Assembly: GCA_009387755.1 (NCBI GenBank)
Contig: GG697241.1
Location: 124,001-188,000 of the forward strand
DNA: 64,000 nucleotides
Direction of reading: 5' to 3'
Origin: Candidatus Micrarchaeum acidiphilum ARMAN-2
GTDB lineage: Archaea; Micrarchaeota; Micrarchaeia; Micrarchaeales; Micrarchaeaceae
The notes beneath the pieces were generated by a model, which saw only the letters and a list, made by a program, of their open reading frames with translations, searched no databases and had not been told where the DNA came from. Made by a program: the position numbers and the translations under genes. Numbering within the stretch: the first letter of the stretch is position 1; the number at the start of each line of letters is the position of its first letter. Shown piece by piece: positions 34,565 through 43,077 of this stretch.

Positions 34565-35557
34565 GTGGCCCAAATACCAGAACTGCTAGAGGCGAAAATG
34601 AAGAAGCAGGGCTACCACTTCGTAGGTAAACACTCTGCGGTAAAGATATGCGAATATACTGCTAACGGGCTCAGGGGAGGAACTCTGTGCTACAAGTATT
34701 CCTTTTACGGCATAAAGAGCTGGCAGTGCATACAGAGCACGCCTGCAATAGGCTGCGACCTTGGCTGCAGATTCTGCTGGAGGCTAATACCAGAAGAAAT
34801 AGGCGTAAACTGGAATGAACTCAATGCCGTAGACAAATGGGACAATCCAGAATACATAATAGACAACATGATAATTGAGCAAAGGAGGATAGTGAGCGGA
34901 TACAAGTCAAACGCAGACACTCCGCTAAGGATGAAAAGGTGGGCAGAGGCAAACAATCCAAAACATGTTGCCATAAGCCTTACTGGGGAACCAACCTTTT
35001 ATCCGAAGCTTTCCAAGCTCATAGAAGGCTTCCACAAGCGCGGAATAAGCACCTTCCTTGTTACCAACGGAACACTGCCGGAAGCTATAGAGCGGCTGAC
35101 CACTCTGCCAACGCAGCTTTACGTTTCAGTAGAGGCACCAGACGAGGAAACTTACAACAAGGTGGTAAGGCCCAAAATAAAGGACACTTGGAACAGGTAC
35201 CTAAAAACACTCGGAATGCTTAAACACCTTGGCACTAGGACTGTTCTAAGGATGACATTGGTAAAAGGGCTAAACATGAACAATCCGGACGGCTACGCCG
35301 ATCTGATAAAACTTGCGATGCCGAACTATGTCGAGGTAAAGGGCTTCTCATATGTTGGCGGGGCAAGGGAAGATGCAAGAGGGCTGTCTCTTTCAAGCAT
35401 GCCCAACCACCAGGAGATCAAGGAGTTTGCAAAGGTGCTCGCAGAAAAGACCTCCTTCATAACAACGGCAGAGCACATGCCGAGCAGGATCGTGCTGCTT
35501 TCCAGGGACCAGGAATCTGCAGCCAACAGAATAATAGACTTCAGCAAGATATGCTAA
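34565..35557 (+). CDS. taw1: 4-demethylwyosine synthase (radical SAM)
   Basis: Forms the tricyclic base imG-14 from m1G37 in tRNA-Phe using pyruvate. The radical SAM motif CDLGCRFCW (CX3CX2C), SLTGEPTFYPKL, LVTNGT and YVSVEAPDEETY are all typical of TYW1/Taw1. The second Fe-S cluster cysteines lie in the N-terminus (ICEYTANGLRGGTLCYK). 330 aa, GTG start. Archaea-eukaryote specific. Confidence 0.95.
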   Translation: MAQIPELLEAKMKKQGYHFVGKHSAVKICEYTANGLRGGTLCYKYSFYGIKSWQCIQSTPAIGCDLGCRFCWRLIPEEIGVNWNELNAVDKWDNPEYIIDNMIIEQRRIVSGYKSNADTPLRMKRWAEANNPKHVAISLTGEPTFYPKLSKLIEGFHKRGISTFLVTNGTLPEAIERLTTLPTQLYVSVEAPDEETYNKVVRPKIKDTWNRYLKTLGMLKHLGTRTVLRMTLVKGLNMNNPDGYADLIKLAMPNYVEVKGFSYVGGAREDARGLSLSSMPNHQEIKEFAKVLAEKTSFITTAEHMPSRIVLLSRDQESAANRIIDFSKIC

Positions 35558-36246
35558 TTCTTGCCTTTGCTGTAGTCTGCAAGCCCTTGCGCATAAAGCT
35601 CGCTTGCCAGCTTAAATCTTGATACCGAATGCGCGACTACCTTGCCCCTTCCCTCAAACTTTGCAAGAAAAAGCCCCACGCCGCCGAACATGGCAGTCCT
35701 TATGTTGTCTACAAATGTTATCTTGTATTTCAGCGAGCTGTCGAAGCCTGCAATATGGCCAGGGTCTATTTCGAGTGGATTGTTGCCATCCAGGTCGTAT
35801 TCGATGATGTCTCCCGTAACATGTATGAACACGGCTCCGGGCCCTACAAACTTCTGGAGCACTAGGCCGGCTCCACCAAAGAACGCAGCTCCGATTCCTA
35901 CTGTTTCTATTGAAAATTTCACTGACTCCTGCGCGGCCACGAAGGCGTAATGTTCCGCAACGAATTCTTCTCCCTCATTAAGGTTAATCATGTAAATCTT
36001 ACCCGGTATTACTCCAGACATGGACGCACTGCCTTCCGCACCATCCGCCTCAAATTCGGTGACCATGGCTGTGGCTCCGGTCATCTTCCTTTCTATTGCG
36101 CCTACCAGCCCGCCTGCAAGCCGTGGAGTCATCTTTATGGTTTTGCTTTTGCTTATGAGCTTGCCAGAATCAGAATAGATCTTCTCGCCAGGCTCCAAAG
36201 TTATCCTCAATGCCTGCATGCTCCCCCCGATTATCTCATAGCGCAT
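35554..36246 (-). CDS. AIM24/TIGR00266-family protein
   Basis: About 230 aa, glycine-rich beta-sheet protein. EPGEKIYSDSGKLISKS, GIGAAFFGGAGLVLQKFVGPG and MFGGVGLFLAKFEGRG are signatures of this family (tryptophan RNA-binding attenuator-like fold). Function unknown. ATG 36246 is supported by AGTG at five bases. It overlaps the taw1 stop by four bases on the opposite strand. Confidence 0.85.
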   Translation of the reverse strand: MRYEIIGGSMQALRITLEPGEKIYSDSGKLISKSKTIKMTPRLAGGLVGAIERKMTGATAMVTEFEADGAEGSASMSGVIPGKIYMINLNEGEEFVAEHYAFVAAQESVKFSIETVGIGAAFFGGAGLVLQKFVGPGAVFIHVTGDIIEYDLDGNNPLEIDPGHIAGFDSSLKYKITFVDNIRTAMFGGVGLFLAKFEGRGKVVAHSVSRFKLASELYAQGLADYSKGKN

Positions 36247-36281
36247 ATTATCACTGAAACAGATTGCGTGCAAAAAAATAA

Positions 36282-36605
36282 CTACTTTTCTTTATTCGTC
36301 GCAATTTCAAAACTTACCAATTTGGCACTCCCGCAGTTCAGGCACTTATATGCAAACGCCCTTTTTTTACCGATTACACGTATAGAAAGCGTTTTGCCAG
36401 GGACTAGGACTGAGTGGCATTTCCTACATATCGAATCGTTAATCCTCTTTGGCAGCCTTATCCTGTGGTGCATGCTGAGCCTCTCAAGATGTGCAACGTA
36501 AGCTGAGGAAAGCTTCCTGTCCTCAAAGTTCTGCATCGCGTAGCCAAAAAGAATCTCTATCCTTTGCGATGCAATGCTTGAAACAAGCGCCCGCGGGTGC
36601 CTCAT
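36282..36605 (-). CDS. rnp4: RNase P protein component 4 (Rpp21/Rpr2)
   Basis: 107 aa. Helical N-terminus (ASQRIEILFGYAMQNF, AHLERLSMHHRIRLPKRI) then a zinc ribbon with CRKC and CLNC, as in archaeal Rpp21, which with Rpp29 promotes catalytic RNA function in 5' tRNA maturation. GGTG at five bases supports the start. It follows the DJ-1-like gene after four bases. Confidence 0.92.
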   Translation of the reverse strand: MRHPRALVSSIASQRIEILFGYAMQNFEDRKLSSAYVAHLERLSMHHRIRLPKRINDSICRKCHSVLVPGKTLSIRVIGKKRAFAYKCLNCGSAKLVSFEIATNKEK

Positions 36606-36609
36606 CCCG

Positions 36610-37131
36610 TCACCTCACTCCAAGGTAAGATACTGCCTTGTCAAGCTTTTCCTCTATGCCCTCTGAACTGCCTATGGTTATCAGGTTGTCAGAGCTCTCG
36701 ACAGGCTCCTTGGACAGCACGCCTCTGAAAAGCTGGACGGCCTTCCTTGCGTCTTCTTCCCTTGGCGCGGATACCTTCTTATCCCTGATTATGTTGGCCC
36801 TTGAAATTATCTTTATGGCGTTGTCTATGCCGATTATGTACTTCTTCTGCGTGTTGAATCCAACAAGCAGGTCCAGCAGAGGCCTGAACTCGTACAGCTT
36901 GTAGTCCTCTATTCCAGGTCCGTCAGCCAGCACTATGCCATCGTAGTTCTCTGGGCTTGCCGAGCTAGTATTCAGGTCCGGCCTGTAGGTTGCGCCGTGC
37001 TTACCGACGCATTCCTTGGAAGTGTAGCTGGACATCGCGCAATCTATATCCCATCTACCGAAAAGCAACTTTATTGCCGACACGGTTTCGTCCCTGAACC
37101 CCTTAGGAGGCATGAACACAAGGAACTTCAT
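36610..37131 (-). CDS. DJ-1/PfpI-like protein lacking the nucleophile cysteine
   Basis: 173 aa, flavodoxin-like alpha/beta fold. It starts KFLVFMPPKGFRDET, has YDGIVLADGPGIEDY where the family has a GGxG-type loop, and IGIDNAIKIISRANIIRDKKVS at the position of the nucleophilic elbow. DJ-1/PfpI proteins usually have Cys (AxCxG) there; here the matching residues are Asp-Asn. It is therefore probably not a glyoxalase or protease, and may be regulatory or structural. Upstream of rnp4. Confidence 0.65.
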   Translation of the reverse strand: MKFLVFMPPKGFRDETVSAIKLLFGRWDIDCAMSSYTSKECVGKHGATYRPDLNTSSASPENYDGIVLADGPGIEDYKLYEFRPLLDLLVGFNTQKKYIIGIDNAIKIISRANIIRDKKVSAPREEDARKAVQLFRGVLSKEPVESSDNLITIGSSEGIEEKLDKAVSYLGVR

Positions 37132-37192
37132 TAGAATCTGTATTATATGCCAGGCAAAATATTTAGATTATTTGATTGCAGGACAATCGCGG

Positions 37193-37609
37193 TCAGCCTA
37201 TCTTCCTTGACATCCTGGCGAGCTTGTGCCCCTTTGCCCTAAGCTCTATCTCATAAAATATGCCGAAAGAAAGCCGGTACACCTCGAATTTCCTGTCCCT
37301 GAGCCTTTCTGCAAGCTTCTCGATCATCTCCGCTCCGAATTGCGGGCTGGAGAGCTCTCCAAAAAGATGCGCGAACGGATTCAGTATTATCGTATGCTCG
37401 TTCAGCTGCGCAGCTATGCTGCCTATCTCGCTTACTGCCCTGTCAAGCACGTCCTCCGCAGAAGATTCATCGCTTTTCTCAAAGCTTATGAAAAGCAGCA
37501 TAGCGCTTTTCTCGATGTCTACCGCTTCTCCCTCCTCTACTACAGTGGACCTTCCTCTGCCTGCCGGCTTTGCCCTGAAATAGTCTACGTGCCAGCACAA
37601 AAACCTCAT
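37193..37609 (-). CDS. Stand-alone threonyl-tRNA synthetase editing domain
   Basis: 138 aa matching the archaeal ThrRS N-terminal editing domain, which has the D-aminoacyl-tRNA deacylase fold and removes Ser from tRNA-Thr. Features are MRFLCWHVDYF at the start, AMLLFISFEKSDE, HTIILNPFAHLFGELSSP and the C-terminal SFGIFYEIELRAKGHKLARMSRKI, in the order of the family. No catalytic ThrRS domain follows, as the frame ends after the editing domain. Trans-editing forms are known in some crenarchaea. It overlaps the upstream MscS stop by four bases (ATGA). Confidence 0.8.
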   Translation of the reverse strand: MRFLCWHVDYFRAKPAGRGRSTVVEEGEAVDIEKSAMLLFISFEKSDESSAEDVLDRAVSEIGSIAAQLNEHTIILNPFAHLFGELSSPQFGAEMIEKLAERLRDRKFEVYRLSFGIFYEIELRAKGHKLARMSRKIG

Positions 37610-38475
37610 TTTCTCATCCTTATAGATTCCACTGCAAGCTGGTTGAGCAGGCCCTTGACGGGCTCCTCACCACCCTGCTTCGTAAGTGCGCTTATGTCAA
37701 CCCCATAACTTGTCGGAGTTATGTCCAAAATCCTCATTTCAAGATTCAAGACGCTGTTCCTGGCTTCGCGGCTGCGCTTAAGCAGTTTGGCGAAATCCGC
37801 CTTAAATTCTGAGAAATCCTTCTTTATTGCTATTTCAACATGCACGGAAACGTTCTTCATCTTGGTACGCCTGTGATTTATGACAAGCGCTCCTATCACA
37901 ACATTGTTGGGCAGATAAATCGGAGTTCCATCCTCTTCTATTATCTCAGTATATATAACGCCGATCTTATTCACCTTGCCGGTAAATGCCGGGAGTATCT
38001 CTCCGTGCTGGTAGGTCGGGCCTATCAAACCATATTGCCAGGTGGATATCGTGACCATGTCTCCTACTGAGAAAGGCCTGCTTGACATAAGTTGCAGCCC
38101 GGCAAGTATGCCGCTGAGGCTGTTCTGTGCTGCAAGGCCTATCACTATGCCAGCGAAGCCCGCTCCGACAAGCAGCCCGGTCACATTGACTTTCAATATG
38201 CCAAGTACCACTATCAGTAGCACTACGTATGCGAACACCCGGAAAAGGTCCTTTATGGCATTTATCTCGTTTCCGAAACGCCTGCCATACATTACTATGA
38301 TGTCGGATATTAGCTTTATGACAAGCACTCCAAATATTGCAGTCAGCGCAGCATCTATGATAAAGACGTCGCCCAGCCCAAAATAATTGTAGTGCCTTGC
38401 AAGAAGAAATACTGCAGAAAATAGCAATAGAACCGCAATAAGTAAAATTACGCTGCCTCCATGCTTACTTTTCAA
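37606..38475 (-). CDS. MscS-family mechanosensitive channel
   Basis: 289 aa. Four or so membrane helices; the pore helix VTGLLVGAGFAGIVIGLAAQNSLSGILAG carries the Gly/Ala packing pattern of MscS TM3, followed by SSRPFSVGDMVTI and YLPNNVVIG of the beta domain. It releases solutes on hypo-osmotic shock. TTG start after a GTGAT motif. Ends with a soluble C-terminal domain. Coupled by stop/start overlap to the editing-domain gene. Confidence 0.9.
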   Translation of the reverse strand: MKSKHGGSVILLIAVLLLFSAVFLLARHYNYFGLGDVFIIDAALTAIFGVLVIKLISDIIVMYGRRFGNEINAIKDLFRVFAYVVLLIVVLGILKVNVTGLLVGAGFAGIVIGLAAQNSLSGILAGLQLMSSRPFSVGDMVTISTWQYGLIGPTYQHGEILPAFTGKVNKIGVIYTEIIEEDGTPIYLPNNVVIGALVINHRRTKMKNVSVHVEIAIKKDFSEFKADFAKLLKRSREARNSVLNLEMRILDITPTSYGVDISALTKQGGEEPVKGLLNQLAVESIRMRK

Positions 38476-38486
38476 ACCGCATCACA

Positions 38487-39230
38487 TCAGCTTTCCATAT
38501 ACGGGGCCAAGTAATAGGCAACCTCGGCGTCTCCTATCTTGTAGTTCACCCGTATCGGCTCTTCGCTTTTAAGCGAAAGCGATATCTGGCTGTTTGAAGG
38601 GCATGCGCTTATTATCCTTTCAAGATAATCAAGGTTGAAAGTTGCCGATGAGGCCTTGGAAACTTCGAGTTTCTTTATCGATTCTGCGTTGCCCAGGTGC
38701 TCTTCCTCAAGCTCCCCCGCGTCGCCCTTTGCCATGACAACGAACGAGTCCTTGTCTGTCTTGAAGCCCACATATGTTGAAAGAAGGTTGGCGTCCTTGA
38801 GTATGTCCTTTAGCGAGTCGCTTCTTACATCCACCAGCGATTCGAACTCTATCTTTGGCTCCTTCTCTGCGCCCTTCCTCGCCTCTATTATTGGCAGCTT
38901 GTAACGCCTCTTGCTGCTCTGGCTTATGAATTCTATAGAAAATTTGTTGTTCTGCTCCTTCATCACGAGCTGCTCTCCCTGCCTTGAGCTGGAAAGTATC
39001 TTGCTCAGATTCTCCAGGTTCAGGCCGATGCTCACAGGCTTTTCGACCTCGTACTTGGAAAATGCCTTGTTGGGTATAAAGAAGGAAATCATGCTAATTC
39101 CGCTGGGATCCATGGCCTTTAAGGATATGCCCTCCTTTGCTATGGAAAACGTGCCCTCATCTACGAGGCTCACAATCGAATCAACGCAATTCTTCCAGTA
39201 TCTAGCATCGTCAATTTTTATCTCGAACAT
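38487..39230 (-). CDS. pcn: DNA polymerase sliding clamp (PCNA)
   Basis: 247 aa, the size of archaeal PCNA. ISLKAMDPSGISMISFFIPN, KILSSSRQGEQLVM and the closing PIRVNYKIGDAEVAYYLAPYMES match the two-domain clamp. Only one PCNA is seen here; homotrimer is likely. Promoter lies in the 39.23-39.48 kb gap (aaatataaaagtt near 39269-39282 on the plus strand). Confidence 0.95.
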   Translation of the reverse strand: MFEIKIDDARYWKNCVDSIVSLVDEGTFSIAKEGISLKAMDPSGISMISFFIPNKAFSKYEVEKPVSIGLNLENLSKILSSSRQGEQLVMKEQNNKFSIEFISQSSKRRYKLPIIEARKGAEKEPKIEFESLVDVRSDSLKDILKDANLLSTYVGFKTDKDSFVVMAKGDAGELEEEHLGNAESIKKLEVSKASSATFNLDYLERIISACPSNSQISLSLKSEEPIRVNYKIGDAEVAYYLAPYMES

Positions 39231-39476
39231 AAAATCAACCCACAGTAATTCAGAATATGCTGCAAATAAATATAAAAGTTATTGCAATTTTATTGTGTAT
39301 GGAGTAGCATCTCAAAATTACGCAGTGCATGGGCGCGAAGGGATCGCAAAACAGCGCAAAACCCACAAAACCGCAAAATAAAAACAAAAACAAAGACTTT
39401 TATATCTTATACCTTCCCAATATATGCATAGAATCGAGCCAATTGCTCTATTTCTAAGTAAAAGGAAGTGAATTGA
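39231..39476. promoter_or_regulatory. Divergent promoter region PCNA / TRAM protein
   Basis: A 246-base gap. acttttatatcttata (about 39397-39412) is a TATA-like element for the TRAM gene, and AGTG six bases before ATG 39477 is its ribosome binding site. The middle carries a short degenerate repeat of CGCAAAA/CCGCAAAA units (39345-39379). No ORF of note. Confidence 0.4.
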
Positions 39477-39752
39477 ATGGACTATGAAGAAGACACAGGT
39501 AGCGGATACGAAGGCCGCGGAAGGTTTGGAGGAAGAGGAGGCAGCAGATACGGAGGCCCGTCAACACCGAAACCGGTAAAGACCGGAGACGAGTTGGAGG
39601 TCAAAGTCGAAGAAGTTGCATCCAAAGGTGACGGAATAGCAAAGAAAGATGGCTTTGTTATATTTGTCAAAGGTGCGAAAAAGGGAGACACTGTAAAAGT
39701 AAGAATTACAGACGTCAAGGAAAGATACGCGCAGGGCGAAATAATAGCGTAA
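39477..39752 (+). CDS. TRAM-domain RNA-binding protein with RGG-like N-terminus
   Basis: 91 aa. The C-terminal 55 residues are a TRAM domain (VEEVASKGDGIAKKDGFVIFV, KKGDTVKVRI). The N-terminal 30 residues are Gly/Arg-rich (GRGRFGGRGGSRYGG), like an RGG box. Archaeal TRAM proteins act as cold-responsive RNA chaperones. Highly likely an abundant small RNA-binding protein. A T-rich stretch after the gene may terminate it. Confidence 0.88.
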   Translation: MDYEEDTGSGYEGRGRFGGRGGSRYGGPSTPKPVKTGDELEVKVEEVASKGDGIAKKDGFVIFVKGAKKGDTVKVRITDVKERYAQGEIIA

Positions 39753-39768
39753 TCTCTCAAACCCAGGA

Positions 39769-39800
39769 TTTCTTATTTTATTTTTCATATTTTCTCTTTA
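39769..39800 (+). terminator. Poly-T terminator after the TRAM gene
   Basis: A run of T-rich blocks (tcttattttatttttcatat and following) begins about 17 bases after the TRAM stop, the usual form of archaeal intrinsic terminators. Confidence 0.5.
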
Positions 39801-39891
39801 CAGTAATAAAAGGCCCAGCGGCGGCTATTCCCACATAATATTAAATTTTTATCTAATCATTATACAACTATCAAACAAAAAGAGTGATGTC

Positions 39892-40554
39892 ATGAAGATA
39901 GCAATAATAGGAACAGGCAACGTGGCCAAGAGCATAGGGGAATCGGTGTCAAAAAACAACGAGGTAGTATACGGTTCAAGAAATCCGGAAGAAGCTAAGC
40001 AGAAGATACCCGGAGCAAACATAACCACGATAGAAGAAGCCGCAAAATCTGCCGATATGATAGTGCTTGCAGTTCCATACCTGGCGGCAAAGGAAGCAAT
40101 CCATGAAATGAAAAAGGCGGAGGAAGGCAAGATACTAATAGACGTTACAAATCCGCTGGGCAAGGATTCCAGATGGGAGAAGGGCTTCAGCGAATCCGGC
40201 GCAGAGGAGATTTCAAAGCACGCCAAGGGCGCGAAAGTGGTAAAGGCATTTAATACGATATTCGCAGAGAATATGAAGTCCGGCCAGCTCGGCAGCAACA
40301 AACTAACAACATTCATAGCCGGGGACGACGAAGATGCAAAGGCCAAGGTAATGGAGCTTGCCAGGTCAATGAACATGGAGCCTGTCGACGTAGGGCCTCT
40401 TGAGAAGGCGAGGTACATAGAGCCTGCCGGCCTTCTGCTCATAGAGCTTGGATACGGAAAGAAGCTCGGCACAGGGATAGGAATAAACCTAGTCGGGGCA
40501 CCGCAGGCCCCTGCGCAGGCAGAAGCGCAGAGCCCGGAGCAACCGCAGCAATAA
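39892..40554 (+). CDS. NADPH-dependent F420 reductase-like protein
   Basis: 220 aa. The NADP Rossmann start KIAIIGTGNVAKSIG, YGSRNPEEAK as the 2'-phosphate contact, and AFNTIFAENM are shared with Fno (F420H2:NADP oxidoreductase) and STEAP-like reductases. Whether this organism has F420 cannot be told from the window. The last 25 residues are an Ala/Pro/Gln-rich tail (PQAPAQAEAQSPEQPQQ) that the family lacks. AGTG at five bases supports the start. Confidence 0.75.
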   Translation: MKIAIIGTGNVAKSIGESVSKNNEVVYGSRNPEEAKQKIPGANITTIEEAAKSADMIVLAVPYLAAKEAIHEMKKAEEGKILIDVTNPLGKDSRWEKGFSESGAEEISKHAKGAKVVKAFNTIFAENMKSGQLGSNKLTTFIAGDDEDAKAKVMELARSMNMEPVDVGPLEKARYIEPAGLLLIELGYGKKLGTGIGINLVGAPQAPAQAEAQSPEQPQQ

Positions 40555-40556
40555 AT

Positions 40557-41429
40557 TCAAACCAAGTAATACAAAATTGCTGTAGCCACTATGATTGCCA
40601 AGCCCAGAATTTCGCTTTTATAGAACCTGTCCTTGAATACCACAACCGAAAGCAGCGGCACTGCCACAACGCTGAAGTTCAGCATCATTGACGACACTAC
40701 CGGGCTTGCAGAAAATGCGAATGAGAAGGATGAAGTTCCTACTCCAAGCGAAACTCCTACAACAGCCGTGGCAACTGCAGTTCTAGGGCTGCCAAAAATC
40801 GCTATTTTCTTGCGCAGCTTTACCATAAAAGCCAACATTATAGGACAAGCGGCAATAAAGGCAAAAGCCGCCAGCCAGAAGAAATCTCCGATGGCACTGC
40901 TACCTACTGGCAGCGTGTAAAAGCCCACCCACATAAACACCCATATGAGAGTGCCTACCACGGCCGCAAAGACGCTTTTGAAATCTCGTTCCTCGGACGT
41001 ATTTTTACCCTTTGGGATAATTAAAAGCAGCCCGATTCCGATAAACGCCGCGGCAACAAATGTCTTTGGCAGCAATCCCCTGGCGAAGAAAAGACTGCTA
41101 AAAAAGGCTATTAGGATACCCTGCGCTGCAACTACTGTGTTTATTATCCCAACACGGCTTTTTAGGCGCGCGTAAGCCCAAAAAACAAAATACGACGCCA
41201 CGCAATACATTATTCCCAAAACTAATAGTTTCGGCATCTGCGTGTAATAAACCGCAACCATCCCGTTCACAAGTATATCAAACAGCCCAGCTCCAAGTAA
41301 AAAGAAGAACAGCATTACAAGCACAAAAGACCTGTAATCCGTCTGGCCAATGAATTTCTTAGACAGCAGCGGATAAAGCACAAATAGGGCAACTGCAACC
41401 ACGATTGCAGTGGAAAAATTGTACATCAT
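40557..41429 (-). CDS. EamA/DMT-type transporter
   Basis: 290 aa with about ten hydrophobic helices in two repeats (FIAAAFIGIGLLLIIPKG region and the final LLSVVVFKDRFYKSEILGLAIIV), the layout of the drug/metabolite transporter superfamily. Substrate unknown. Convergent with the F420-reductase-like gene; the stops lie two bases apart. Confidence 0.8.
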   Translation of the reverse strand: MMYNFSTAIVVAVALFVLYPLLSKKFIGQTDYRSFVLVMLFFFLLGAGLFDILVNGMVAVYYTQMPKLLVLGIMYCVASYFVFWAYARLKSRVGIINTVVAAQGILIAFFSSLFFARGLLPKTFVAAAFIGIGLLLIIPKGKNTSEERDFKSVFAAVVGTLIWVFMWVGFYTLPVGSSAIGDFFWLAAFAFIAACPIMLAFMVKLRKKIAIFGSPRTAVATAVVGVSLGVGTSSFSFAFSASPVVSSMMLNFSVVAVPLLSVVVFKDRFYKSEILGLAIIVATAILYYLV

Positions 41430-41471
41430 ATCTCATATATTAATTTAAACATTTAAAGCATTAATTAGCAT

Positions 41472-42089
41472 ATGCCAGATTACGAAGTCGTAGAGCACAG
41501 GCCAAATCCGTCCGATGCGGGCAAATTCGTGATTGCCTGCATATCATTTCCAGAGCCTCTTTATATCAAGGCGATATCCTCCAAGGACCTGCAGAATGGC
41601 AGCAAAGTTGTCACGGATTCCGGAAAGCTTTTTATCGGCCAAGAAGAGGTGGGCCAGGTAATAAATTCAAAATCAGCAAAAGACGTCTCTGTAAGCTACG
41701 AATACGATATAAAATACGCCGGCGGCTATTCAATAGATGGAAAAAAGATTTACGTTTCAAGGAGCATGCCCAAAAATTTGGATATCGACGGCAAGGAGAT
41801 TGACATGCTGGAATGCATAGGGCTGCACCACGAGCTAGTAGAAAAATGGCTGGTTGATGATGCATACGAATACCAATACGCGCATCTAATTGCAACCAAA
41901 GCCGAGCGCATTTTTATAGAGTCCAAAGGCATAGTCTGGGACCACTACACTGCTGCATCGGACCGGCTACTGCACGAAAACTACACCAAAAAACTACAAC
42001 TAAGTCCAAAGGATATAGATCTGACCCCCTACCTATGCTCAAACGACAACGATGCAATCAAGGAGATAAGGGCAACAATGGAGCCATAA
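41472..42089 (+). CDS. Protein of unknown function with HHELVE motif
   Basis: 205 aa, soluble, no signal or membrane helix. Residues about 117-122 read HHELVE, close to but not the HExxH zincin motif, followed by a helix with a further His (YAHLIATKAE). The N-terminal half is beta-rich. I recognise no family; a metal-binding or hydrolase role is only a possibility. Begins seven bases or so after an A/T-rich promoter stretch shared with the EamA gene. Confidence 0.55.
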   Translation: MPDYEVVEHRPNPSDAGKFVIACISFPEPLYIKAISSKDLQNGSKVVTDSGKLFIGQEEVGQVINSKSAKDVSVSYEYDIKYAGGYSIDGKKIYVSRSMPKNLDIDGKEIDMLECIGLHHELVEKWLVDDAYEYQYAHLIATKAERIFIESKGIVWDHYTAASDRLLHENYTKKLQLSPKDIDLTPYLCSNDNDAIKEIRATMEP

Positions 42090-42107
42090 ATACAAGCCAT
42101 CCAATCT

Positions 42108-42977
42108 TCATTCTACTTCTAACCCGCCCAGCCCCCGTGATTCTATGTCTATGTAGAACTCTGCAAGGCTGGCAATGCGGTCTAGAAGTTGTCCATAAAT
42201 GTATCTTTCCATGCTGTCTATTCTTTTATCTAAAATAGCCTTGCCCAGCCTTTTCCTTGAAGCTGCAACGTCTTCAAGGTCGTCTATGGTCCTAGCATTA
42301 GTCGAAGCCTCAAAGAAATTTTTAAGTGTTGCCACCAAGTCTGTCTTAATACTCCCGGAATGCAGCAACATGAGCTTGTCAGATATGTCTTCCATGAGAT
42401 TCAGCCTGCCCAAATAGGTATAAATCGATTTTGGCTGGACAATGTTCACGCAGTGCATTCCAAGCATGTAGAACCTGTTGACAAGGCGCTCTGTCATGTC
42501 TATTGTGCTGTAGTTCCCTGTAGCCAGCTCTTCAAGCTCTTGCTGCAAAAGCGAGTGCAGCCTGTAAATTATCTTGTCGATATCTATATCGCTTATGCTG
42601 TTGAGGTCTTCGATATCTATCTCTTTTGAAGACTGCTTGGTCATCTCGAAACCAGGGCAATCCTCTGCCAAAGCCTTGTCTATTGTTTTGACCTGCTGCT
42701 CCTCAAAAGCATTCTTGGCGTAAATCTTCAGCTTTCTGAAGCCATTAATATAATACAGGCCTATGGCCCTTGCTATAAAGTCTGGGGTTGAAGTATGTGA
42801 AGTCATAAATTCTCCAGACCTTTCTGTCTTTATCCCAGAATAAACTATAAGCTCTCCACTGTCACCTTCAGATACTGAGACAGCCGATCCTCCAGACAGG
42901 CCGCTTTTTTTAGCCCACTTTTTAGGCACGATGAAGGCGAAGCTGCTGTTGCCAAACTTGAATATATGCCTTTCCAT
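42108..42977 (-). CDS. AbrB-PhoU fusion regulator
   Basis: 289 aa. An N-terminal SpoVT/AbrB-like swapped-hairpin domain (FGNSSFAFIVPKKWAKKSGL, residues 8-27) is joined to two PhoU-like helical repeats. This fused type is common in archaea and may govern phosphate uptake or another metal-binding response. No pst genes are adjacent, so its target is unknown. Divergent from the NAMPT gene. Confidence 0.85.
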   Translation of the reverse strand: MERHIFKFGNSSFAFIVPKKWAKKSGLSGGSAVSVSEGDSGELIVYSGIKTERSGEFMTSHTSTPDFIARAIGLYYINGFRKLKIYAKNAFEEQQVKTIDKALAEDCPGFEMTKQSSKEIDIEDLNSISDIDIDKIIYRLHSLLQQELEELATGNYSTIDMTERLVNRFYMLGMHCVNIVQPKSIYTYLGRLNLMEDISDKLMLLHSGSIKTDLVATLKNFFEASTNARTIDDLEDVAASRKRLGKAILDKRIDSMERYIYGQLLDRIASLAEFYIDIESRGLGGLEVE

Positions 42978-43034
42978 TCAATCACAAAGCAAATTTAACA
43001 AAAACATATATTAACATATACTATTTATCTAAAA

Positions 43035-43045
43035 CTTATATATAC
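43035..43045 (+). promoter_or_regulatory. TATA box for the NAMPT gene
   Basis: cttatatatac about 35 bases upstream of ATG 43078, with an AGTG ribosome binding site at 43069-43072 exactly five bases before the start. Confidence 0.55.
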
Positions 43046-43077
43046 GGCCCCAAGCCATTGCTTCATAAAGTGATTTT

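Noticed and set aside
39345-39379. CGCAAAA/CCGCAAAA units considered as a CRISPR or repeat array
   Set aside because: Units are short, imperfect and without spacers of constant length, so this is low-complexity promoter DNA.
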